Assembly: GCA_009602725.1 (NCBI GenBank)
Contig: WELB01000027.1
Span: 777,106 to 819,773 of the forward strand
Source of the DNA: Spirogloea muscicola
Lineage: Eukaryota > Streptophyta > Zygnematophyceae > Spirogloeales > Spirogloeaceae
Reading direction: 5' to 3'
Length of the DNA: 42,668 bases
Shown here: piece after piece, positions 33,701 through 42,668 of the stretch
How positions within the stretch are numbered: position 1 is the first letter of the stretch
Layout of the letters: each line of letters starts with the position of its first letter
Notes under the pieces: generated by a model
The model's database searches: none
What the model was told of the DNA's origin: nothing
What the model saw: only the letters and a program-made list of their open reading frames with translations
Translations under genes and position numbers: made by a program

Positions 33701-35636
33701 GCTGCGCAAATGGCGGCGACGCTGGTGGCTGCTGGACGGACGTGCATCGAGCGACGTGCACGTGAGGAGGCCAAACAGGCCCTTATTCGTATGAAGGATC
33801 GGTGGGCACTCTGGACACCATAACCCCCCAATCTCAGTGTCTAGAAAGTTCGAGCTTGTCTGCTTTGACTGACACATGTGCTCATTGAGGTGTTTCAAGC
33901 AGATTCAACATGGTCTTTAGCCGGGATGCGGAGTCCATGCCGCGGGTTTGGAAAGGCGACGAGGACATCCGAGCAATCACGCGGGATGCGCGCGCAGCGG
34001 TGGGCTAAGTGGACACTGTTCTCAAATGCTGCCAAACTGAGGCCGTAGTATGTGAAGGCCTTGGCTTTTGAGGTGGTCAGCTTACCAAATATAGAGCAGA
34101 TTTGTGGAAGTAGTCATAATATAGATTTTGAGATCTGCAATTGTGTATGTGACAACTGACGATTGCCCCCTGTAGGCTCTGCGGTTGCTCGCCGTTGTTG
34201 CCGCGGTGCGCCTCAACGAAGAGCAACCGGATACCATAGAGCCTTCGCTTCTGTCACTGCTCTCTGATACGCGTGACAGCACCTCCACCGACACTGCTGC
34301 AGCTCCATCTTCGTCGTACCTCACATCGTCCACGTGGGAGGCGGTGGGTCTGCGATGCAGAGGCTGCTGGTGTTCTGTCATTGCCTCTCCGTTTGAAGCT
34401 GAGAGGGTCTGACGAAGTGATACTCCATGTCACATTGACTTAACATTCACCATTTCAGTCGGCCAGCTGAATGTGCAGCAACTGCATGCTGGCAAGGTGC
34501 AGATGCGGGAGGAGGATGTGCTCTTGTCGCCTGGCCAGTGCCGGATCCTGTGGCGGCAGCTCAAGGCCGAGACAGAGTACACCATCAGCCAGGCCATGGC
34601 AGCGCAGGTGCGCCGGGACACTGGCTAGTGAGGCGCTTGACGGCTGACAGTCATCCTTGAAGTCCTGGGTCTGGGATTTGTGTCAGACATAGGAGGAACT
34701 TCTTTGTCACGTCTCTAGGCTAGGTTTCAGCACATATGAGCTGGCAGAGCTTGCCGATTGCAGACTGAAGCACTTGTTGTTGCTATGGCAGGAGGCAAGT
34801 CGACGAAAAGCCATGTGGCTTCCACCACCGTGGGCAATGGTCGCAATGTTTGTGCTTGGCTTCAACGAGTTCTGTGCTGCACTTGCCTTCCTTTGGTATC
34901 TCACCTTGACTTATAAACTCAAGACTTCAGATGTATACTGAGTCACGCATGTCCACTTGACATGACTATTTTGGTGCCGTGTTGCTCTGTGCAGGGACTT
35001 TGCTTTCAACCCTATCATGTGGTTCGTCGCGGCTGCTGTCATTCTCCTCGGTCGTGCACTACTGAAGCAGATCGACCTCAGGGCAGAATTCCGACACGGC
35101 CTGGTGAGTTGCGCTTGCAGTAAGAATATCTCAAAGTGCCAATCAAAAGCTGCCAGCTTCTGGCTAACTCAATTTGCTCTAGCATTGTCCTAATGTATTA
35201 TGTGCTGAACTCTAAGCTTTAGCAAGACTGTTGGAAGCAAGATATGTGAGGCTGTGATCATCTCAGCAGGCATCAATTTCTGATGTAGCTGCATAAGCAG
35301 CGAGATGGCGAGTCACTCACTTCAATTTGAGCTGCAAGCCAAGATTGCTGATTGGAAGTCTGGGCGTGCCATGGAGTATGGCAGGTGCCTGGCCTGCTGT
35401 CAGTAAGTGCGAAGGTGGTGCCAGCCATGCTCAACGTGCTCAAGCGCCTGGCTGAGGTCAGCGAGGAGCGGTTGCACTTGAACGGCCCCACTCATGAATC
35501 ACCGGTAGCAGCAAGCGAGTTGACATCGTCAATGGGTGCCGTGCTTGACAACCCATTGGCGGCTGGCCAAGGGCCGCTGGATGCTGCGTTGCGGCGCCGT
35601 CCATCGCCTGTGCAGGCCTCCATGGTTACAACCTGA
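30778..35636 (+). CDS. SEY1/RHD3-type ER membrane-fusion GTPase (copy D), exon 1 in gap
   Basis: Dynamin-like GTPase that joins ER tubules (RHD3 in plants, Sey1 in yeast). Nineteen exons: 30778-30844, 30954-31056, 31171-31241, 31423-31486, 31579-31644, 31768-31815, 31960-32022, 32114-32329, 32431-32499, 32654-32745, 32842-33217, 33328-33433, 33609-33801, 33903-33999, 34176-34347, 34459-34607, 34792-34895, 34995-35103, 35385-35636 (TGA). Phases agree throughout, about 805 residues plus about 48 expected from exon 1; RHD3 has 802. Seen: [20 protein letters not shown] (P-loop end), [11 protein letters not shown] (switch 1), [12 protein letters not shown] (G3), VIRDK (G4), [29 protein letters not shown] in the helical bundle, and two membrane segments ([39 protein letters not shown]). 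The intron after its first visible exon is GC-AG. The 33609 acceptor (TGAAG) is the least certain junction. Confidence 0.92.
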
Positions 35637-36849
35637 AGGGGCTTCTGATGGCTGTGCTCAAGACGCTTCTGCAGAGTCAGATGCAGCATGCAAGGTCATT
35701 GGCACGCTCTGCTATATAACTGGTCACAACGGCAAGCCGTCTACTCATCAACTTGGCGCCTTGTGGACTCAGAGACCACCCTGCTGTGGCCTGCTCTACG
35801 TCGTAGACACAGCAGCAGGGCTTGTAGCGCCAAGCTCCTTCTTGAAGTTGTTGGCAGCAGAGGTTTGACGACTAGGGTTTCTGCTCCAGGACCTTGACAG
35901 GAGTGTGCGCTTATGGCAGCAAACGATTGTTGCACTCTATCAGATTCACTCAATTGAACCTCTGTGAAGCTGAAGACAATCAATAGAGCGTAAGAGCAAA
36001 GCATGGCCAGTTGAGAACCTTGTGCTCTATTGTTAGTAAGTCTGCAAACATGTGCAAGGGCTGTGCTTCTGCAAGTTCAAGTAGTTGGCTGGATAGAGGT
36101 TGTACACTGATATATGGCAAGGTAGTCTTTGATAAGGCATCAAGCCATCAAGCCCTCTTGCCATGTCAGCAGCAACACTTGCAGGCAATACTGAGGAGCT
36201 GATGTCTGTAGAGTCAACATCACATTCTGCCTCTTGTGGGCTTAAACCTAATCCATTTTGATCTTAGTTGTGAGGGTATATCTGACTTGTCGTACTCAAT
36301 GTGGTGCTTGCAGATGCCTGGGTCAGCTTGGACCGTCTTAAGTAGCTGCACGATTACAAAATGACCTGTGCTCATTATTTGGATTGGCTTGCACTCCGTT
36401 AGCTAGCAAGCATGCCTTCCCCTCTCCTTTCTGCAAAGCATAGTGGCACTCAAAGTTCTCGCAGCACGTCCTCGAGGGTGCAGGCAGCTGCACTTGAGAT
36501 GGGGTACCTTGAAGGTTACAGGAAACATGCTCCTTCCTGAGAAGAGATGCATGCTCCTTGCTGTAGCAATTGCCACACAGACTAGAGGTGTCCTCTAGCA
36601 TATGGGAATGTCACTCAGCAGTACTTACGGCAAATGCTAGAACTGGTAGGTGTCAAGGCCTAGATTCCTGTCATCCATAACATCCTCAATGTGCCTCGCA
36701 TCCAGGAGTGGCTCCTCCAGAGCAAGGCAGTGGCTACGAAAGGCAGCTCAGACAGGTGTGTGGACGAGTCATCAGAGAGAGGAAATCGCATATATTACAG
36801 CCAATCACTCAGCCAACAAGTGCTACTATGGATGGCAATGCAGTAACTC
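35637..36849. other. SEY1 3' flank, no further gene seen
   Basis: AT-richer than the coding regions. No recognisable exon, LINE motif or long inverted repeat. Confidence 0.45.
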
Positions 36850-37420
36850 CCAGTGACCACCGCAAGCCATGATAAGTAGCTGATGAAAAAGGAGTTGCCC
36901 CGCCAATAATCTGGTGGCATGAAGACACGGCCAGCACGCAGATGCATGGCCAACGGTTGGAAGCTGCAGCCAAGCCGAGGGAGGCACGCGATACGACAGG
37001 GCTAGCGAGCCCTCGGTATTGTTACCTGGCTGCTCGCCCTGCTGCCCCTGCCGTGAGGCCACCGCTTGTCTAGCAAGTCATGGAGGAGGTCATGTCAACG
37101 AGCCCCAAATACCACGAAGAACGTCAACTGCCAGCGGGACAAACTGTTCTTAAAAAACCAGCTCCGCTAGAGTAAGGCTGTGGCTCTGTGTGAGAGAGAG
37201 AATGAGAAGGCAGGCCCTGCAACGACTCCGAGGAGACAGGGCGGGGGAAGCCAAGGAGGCGGTGAACGGCCGCGCACAAGACCTCGTCCGGCATCTGCAG
37301 TGCGCCGTAGAGATGAAGAGTCAATAGTCAGGACGCCGCGCCAGGTGAGGTCGCCGCCCGCAGCCAAGCATGCCCATGCGCGCCCCTGTTCGGGAGGAGC
37401 TGCAACGCGGTCGCGAAGAC
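36850..37420 (-). mobile_element. LINE fragment (subfamily 2), degenerate
   Basis: On the minus strand: YGALQMPDEVLCAAVHRLLG near 37310, a CCHC-region deletion, QFVPLAVDV near 37145, RQGQQGEQPGNNTEGSLAL near 37050, and a degraded C-terminal part down to about 36850. The order matches other subfamily 2 copies; several frame changes and a deletion of the endonuclease core are evident. Confidence 0.6.
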
Positions 37421-37826
37421 CGTCTTGTCAAGCTCGGCCACATTGGCAGCCGAAGGCATTATTGATGACAATGGAAGTCCTAAAAGATTTTGAGGGAACC
37501 AGCTTTGCGAGTGCTGCAAACTATTGTCATGACTTGCCTGGCTCTGGGTGGTACTTGCAATTGCCATTTAGGACAAGTGTGCTACATGATCTACCAAGCC
37601 CCTCTGCAAGCCCCGCATTTGTTGCAGCACTTGTTGGTACATGAACCCTTAAAGAATGATGAACGAAGTCTCAAAAAGTTGCTTCATGATGTGCTTCTAT
37701 TCATAGAGGCAATTGAATTTGCTATCTGCCAGGTTGTGATCTAATATGCACAAAACCTGGCACCAGCGAGAGACATCAGCCATGCTACTACACAATTCTG
37801 CAAGAAGTATAGCTGTCCACCGCAGA
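37421..37826. other. 3' flank of the downstream minus gene, nothing recognised
   Basis: Short open frames only. This is the 3' side of the large minus-strand gene and probably includes its 3'UTR. Confidence 0.4.
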
Positions 37827-40800
37827 CTATTGCTCTGAAATTGCCGCCTTGGCACGAGCGGCTTGCACATCAGAGGCGAACCCTAAGCCCTGGTCGATGG
37901 CAGCATTCAAGTCAATGGCACGGTTCCTAAGGGCCTCGTCCACGTAACGGGCGCCGCCAATGGCAATGATGCGGCTCTCCACATCCTCAATAAGTTGCCC
38001 CGGCGCAAGCGCCAGTTGCCCCTGCCGAAGCACTGTGACCTCGTGGCCCTCATCATTGGCTTCATCAAGAAGCTCCTGCATGGGAAGGCAGATCAAAAGG
38101 TTCAGCTGCCAATAGGACATCAGGTAAGCTTGACAGGCTTCTAAGCAAGAGTGTTGCACCTAAATGCTTTGCAAAGAACAGGGACTTTGCAAGTCACACA
38201 CATTGTCCTGGTGAGCAGTCAGTACAAGCTGAAGGTAACCTCCATCAAGTACAAAATCTTAAATAGAACAATGTCCGCCATGTATGTGTGTGTACACGTG
38301 GAAACAATCTGCAGTTGCGGCCTACATGCAGCACATTTTGCACTGTCTGCAAAAACTACAGCTTCCAGGGCTGATGGGTGCAAGTAGGGCATCAATGATA
38401 CCTGGGGCTTGTGCAGCTGCAGCTCTGGGAAGTCCTCATGATGCTCGTCAGAGATGCTGAGCAGGTTGCGAAAGCGCTCGGCCTCGCGGCGGTCCTCGAA
38501 TGCTACTACATGCAGCCTTGCTGGGCTGTCTCCATCATCGCTGGCGGTCAAGGGGGCCATGTCCAGCGAGTACAACCCGTCTCGTCGCTCCCCATTGGAC
38601 TCCATCTGCAGTGCGATGCACTGCCACACCCCCATGAGCAGCACACTGAACCATCAGATCACACTTTAAGCCTTGCTTTCATGTTCATCAATATCATGGC
38701 AAACATGTAACTATTGCGATCCTCGAAGCATCCATGGGTATTGATGTACCCGGCAGGGAGCAGTGGGCAACATGGTAAGCACAAGTTTGTCCTGAAAGTT
38801 TATCTGACAAATTAATTAGCTGAGAAGACAATGTGCAGGTCCAGCTACACTTACCACAACAAAGGGCAGCCTGAGCCACCAAAGGGCGTCCTCCACCTCG
38901 TCCATCTTGTAATCATGATACTTCTCCACCATCACATCCCTGCCGAAGCGTGCCTCCTGCTCCTGCAGCTTCGCTTTGCCGATGGCAAATGCGTCATCAA
39001 TGTACCTGTGAGTGGCCTCCTCCCCTCTGTCCAGGACTTTGCCAAATGCCTCAACTTCCTCCTCCGTGACCCACCGCTTGAGGTCCTTGCCGACCTCCTC
39101 CATCAGCGACTTAACCTGAATCAAGTTGCAAGGCGTGCGACGTGAGTAAGCCGTGATGGGCCATGATATGCTGAAGCCTTTGCATCCAACAAACTCAAGG
39201 CGAACGATTCTCAACCTGTGAGAAGCGGGCAGTGGAACTCAACTGAGACCGAAAGTCGAGCATCTGACCTGAGGATCGCGCTCCTGGTCATACTTTTGCT
39301 GCAAGCCAGCGGCCCAACGCCGCGTATTCTCCCATGCCGGCCCGCTGCCCGATGAGCTTGCCACAGTGTGGGGCCTGGTCGAGCTTGCAACACCCTCGTG
39401 CCCACGTGCGAGCAAGCTGCTCGATGATTCTTGGAGAGTGTTATTCGCATCTTCTTGACCAGGCAATGTTGTATTTGGCACTTCGCCTTGACTCTGACGT
39501 TGGTCGATGTTGGCGCTTCGGGCTTCGCTCTTGGAATGTGCAGCATCTGACGAGCTATTGGCCTTGCGAGCCGCTGCCTTGTACGTCTCGAGTATGCTCT
39601 CCCGGTCCTTGCGAAACTGCCCCGAAAATGCATCACTTGGTGCCGCATGTTCCCCAGTGGCCTCCCGCAGCCGTGGCCGGTAGTCTTGGGGCAAGTCGTT
39701 CAGCGCCACACCAGCTGCATGCCACGCCACTGAGATCTACTCACTCGCCAGCAATGCACACCATACAGGCTTCCTAGCAGGTAATAACAAGCATGGAACC
39801 CTTTACCAGAAACATTGGTGGCGAATAAGCGATCTGCTGAAAATAACCTCGGCCGTAGTCAAGGTTTGCGACGTGGCTGTTGGCCAAGTCCCGCACGCGC
39901 TCGCCGACGCCAGCGTACTTGGCCTCCAGCCCTGTGAAGAAGCGGCGCTCTGCGGCGGCACTCAGGCCGTCAAAGGGCGGCCGGCCTGCAGCCTCGTTGT
40001 CCCGCACAGCAAACACAATCTCACGCAGCTCGTCGTCCTCCATCCACTCCGGCTTCTCCACAGATCCTCCCTCTATCTCTGTGGCACCCTCGTCCTCCTC
40101 CATGGAGTTCCTGCCTGCCGCTTCACCCGTCCTCCTTCCTGCCTCTGTGTTTGCAGAGCGCTCGCTTTCAATGACCTGCCTCCCACTATGTCGATCAGAC
40201 CGGCTGTTGTCAGACGGCGCCCTGCTGGACCCGGGCGGTTGCGTAGAACTCTGCTCACCATCTGTGGCAACCACACGTGTACACAGAGTCAGGAACCTGG
40301 TAAGCATGAGAACGGGTCAACATTTACATTCCTAGCAGATTTTGTTAGATCTGAGGCTACACATAAGGATAAGCCTAGGCCCAATTTGCCATGGCAGGCA
40401 CCATCGTACAGCTATTCTGGTGGACTTTCAGGGACCAAGGGTGTCATACTGTAGATGGTTAGTACAAATATGGGGTGTAGCGGCATGCAAGAGTACGACA
40501 ACAATAATGACCGCAAGATTTTGAAACTGAAGCTAAGAATGTGGACTTTAGGCTGCGTGGAATAAGAGGGGTATGCTTGACAACCAAGTGCCTTGATGAT
40601 CCGAGGCCGCCTCCGCTGCCGCGTGCTTGCGCTAGGGACTGACGACGATCGGGCTGCGCCGGACTCAGCACCTGCTTCCTGCCGCAGGCTGTTCGCGCCA
40701 TCTGCCTGCTGTCTAGTGCCATCCGAGTCCAGCGACTGCACTGCAGAGTGTCCGAACTGCGGCGATGTTGCTAGCCGCGCCTCCTGTTGCTTCTGCCACC

Positions 40801-42583
40801 GTGCAACCACACGCTGCCTCTCTCGTTGCTCGCGTCGAGCCTGCCGGGCATCTCCACTGTAGCCCTCGCTCGGCGGCAGCTCACCAATATTAGCCTCGGC
40901 ACCGACGGCCTCGTCGAGCGCGGCCTCGGCCGGCTGCCGCTCCTCCAGCTGCCGCAAGAAGGCCTGGTCCTGCTCCTCGCCCTGCGAGCGGCGCGCCGCC
41001 GCTGCCGCGTCCTCCCTTGCACGCGCCTCTGCCGCAACCGCGCGGATGCAGGCCGCCTTTTGCAGGTAGGCAGCATCACGTCCGTCAGGCGATGCTGCTG
41101 CCGGTGCTGCCGTCGAGGCCCGGCCCTGGAGAGCCGTCAGCACCATCCTGCTGCTATCTGCCGAGGTGAGTGCTGTCGCGGGCCTGTGGCGCACCGGCCC
41201 GTAGTCGTCATCGTCACCGTCGCTGAGGACCTCCAGCTCCTCCTCGGCATCTTCGCTGGCCGCTGTTGTTGCAGTCGCTAGAGGCCGCTGGCGGCGACTG
41301 GCCAGAGCCTTGAGCTTGCGCATGCGCAGGACCTCGTCCTCAGCCTCCCGCCGTGCTCGCTGCCGCCGCTTCTTCTCAGCCGAGATGATGGGCAGAGCCA
41401 GCACGATGCCGACCACCATGTAAGAGGTGAGCGCCAGCCCAAGTAGCTTCGCTGACGGGTGCATGCCCCTGGCATCAGGCCCGACTCCAACCCTCGCTCA
41501 GTAGTATACTACGCATGAGTGCCCGCAGCAAGGTGACAGCATGCCATGCTGGACATTGACAACTGTAAGAGGAGTGGCTACTCACGAGCCCGATTGCTAC
41601 GCGGCAAAATCATACCTGGCGGCTCGCCAAGCAGCAAGCAGGGGCTTGGAGAAGCCCACCGACGCCTCCGGAACGTTCGTCACGAACTTGCAGACGCTGC
41701 TCCACCGTGGCGGGTTCACCTGCCACGGTGAGGCAAGCAGCAGCCGTAGGCTTCAGTCACATAGCATGCAATGACTTGGTGTTGCAATTGCTCAAATTAG
41801 CTTCCAGGGCGGTGCAAACCTTGCCAGTGCGGATGTCCTCAGCATAGGCCAGAGCACGAGCCTCCATGTCGGCGGCGCGCGCCAGCTCGTCCGCGGTTGC
41901 ATGCGCAGCCAGCTGCGGCAGGATCCCGCTCCGCACTTGCACCTCCTCTGTGTCCACCGTCACCTGCAGCAGCAATCAATAGGCTCAGCGTAGCCACAGA
42001 CACAGCAGCCAAATCATTGAAGCTCGAGGTCGACGCTAGAAGTACAGGTCCTGGGGTTTGGGGTTTTATGACAAATGCAAGTAGGGCCTAAATCCTAAAC
42101 CTTAAACACCTAAATTAGGGCTGAGCACCAGAAGGAGCCCCGGCGTGCGCATCCCCGTCGCCGTTACCGCCGCCGTCAGCCGCCGGGCGCCCTCACCTGC
42201 TGCACGGCGCCGTCGCGGTCGAGGCGGATGACAAAGACGGCGCCGAGGCCGGGCCCCCAAAGCTCGCGCTCAGCCTCGAGGTGCTCGCTGCGCTCCCGCA
42301 GCTCCCGCAGCGTGCCGTCGCGCAATTTCACCAGCCACGCCGCGACGCTGCCGCCGCCGTCGCGCGCTGGCAGCGAGGCCTCCACGGGCTCCTCGGCCGC
42401 CTCAGCGGCCGCCAGCACCGTTCTCGTCTCCACGTCGACGCCATCTCCGTCTCCGACGCCGCCGCAACCGTACCCGCCGCCGCCGCCGCCGCCAGCCTCC
42501 TCGAGAGCCGCGCCTCCGTCGGGAGCCGCGCCTCCGCCGGGCGTGGCGGTGGCCCGGCAGCTGAGCCGGGGGCGGTGCCGCAT
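37827..42583 (-). CDS. Large plastid-type membrane protein, EMB1703-like (tentative), 9 exons
   Basis: Exons in coding order: 42197-42583, 41820-41963, 41616-41719, 40585-41468, 39807-40261, 39269-39736, 38855-39115, 38402-38620, 37827-38075 (TAG). Phases agree and give 1,056 residues. The N-terminus MRHRPRLSCRATATPGGG looks like a chloroplast transit peptide. Residues about 180-220 read NPPRWSSVCKFVTNVPEAS. One membrane segment lies near residue 225 (LLGLALTSYMVVGIVLALPI), followed by a basic coiled-coil-like stretch (SAEKKRRQRARREAEDEVL) and a long acidic/alanine-rich region. The C-terminal part has DALWWLRLPFVV, GLYSLDM, LHVVAFEDRREAERFRNLL and AAIDQGLGFASD. This order recalls the Arabidopsis EMB1703 group, from memory only; biochemical role unknown. 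The donor at 40584 (G|GTTGTC) is the weakest junction. Confidence 0.75.
42048..42117. repeat. Degenerate interstitial telomere-like motifs in intron 1
   Basis: TGGGGTTTGGGGTTTT is followed by CCTAAATCCTAAACCTTAAA and CACCTAAATTAGGG, all one or two changes from plant-type TTTAGGG/CCCTAAA repeats. They lie inside intron 1 (41964-42196) of the large minus-strand gene. A similar patch (CAAACCCCAAACCCC) lies at 14646-14660, in the RsmE intron. Confidence 0.55.
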
Positions 42584-42668
42584 AGCAGAGCCGCGGAGGC
42601 CGGCCGGAGCTGCATGCAGGCCGGCTGCTAGCGGCGGCAGGCGTCGGAGCGACCGCCGCGACGGCCCC
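42584..42668 (-). promoter_or_regulatory. 5' flank of the EMB1703-like gene, cut by the window edge
   Basis: GC-rich sequence upstream of the chosen ATG (42581-42583). Too little is present to find a promoter; an earlier start outside the window cannot be excluded. Confidence 0.3.

Noticed and set aside
40073-40454. Plus-strand frames of 151-193 codons at 39873-40454
   Set aside because: They lie opposite exon 5 of the large minus-strand gene, whose frame has consistent phase with eight other exons; the plus frames have no partners.

Overview
The window reads as nuclear DNA of a green alga (Chlorophyta; a trebouxiophyte-like genome is my guess, low confidence). Genes have many short GT-AG introns, and their closest remembered relatives are plant proteins: peroxisomal-type citrate synthase, plastid phosphoenolpyruvate/phosphate translocator, RsmE-type rRNA methyltransferase, RHD3/SEY1 ER-fusion GTPase, and a large plastid-type membrane protein. 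Intergenic and duplicated DNA is full of 5'-truncated LINE pieces. All exon models were built by hand from reading frame, splice sites and remembered family sequence; no search was run.

Layout. 294-4067 (minus): 14-exon citrate synthase. 4070-6598 (plus): 9-exon PPT. Both lack their first exons and meet head to head at a single N (4068), so sequence is missing there. 7.5-11.1 kb: LINE pieces and a retroelement fossil with a fold-back. 11.2-14.25 kb: a broken SEY1 copy (A) that folds back on itself as a large inverted duplication. 14.2-15.8 kb: RsmE, cut inside an exon at another single N. 15.8-16.84 kb: two LINE 3' ends, the second sitting in the start-codon region of SEY1 copy B. 16.84-19.5 kb: broken SEY1 copy B with internal inversions. 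20-23.3 kb: LINE debris. 23.3-26.3 kb: broken SEY1 copy C. 26.3-30.5 kb: nested LINE ends, a family of about 48-bp hairpin repeats, a minisatellite and a 134-base N gap. 30.8-35.6 kb: SEY1 copy D, intact in every exon visible, with only exon 1 hidden in the gap. 36.8-37.4 kb: another LINE piece. 37.8-42.6 kb (minus): a clean 9-exon gene for a roughly 1,056-residue protein, tentatively EMB1703-like and plastid-targeted.

Two themes run through the window. First, one SEY1 gene has been copied several times with its introns (DNA-level duplication); one copy stays usable and the others decay, partly by inverted duplication and LINE insertion. Second, a very short hairpin repeat recurs at least 15 times; one copy sits in frame inside a LINE reading frame between 6-bp direct repeats, which suggests it moves by itself or is an extremely short LINE-mobilised tail. 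The host genes act in separate places: peroxisome (citrate synthase), plastid envelope (PPT), organelle ribosome (RsmE), ER (SEY1) and probably plastid membrane (EMB1703-like). I see no operon-like or functional cluster.
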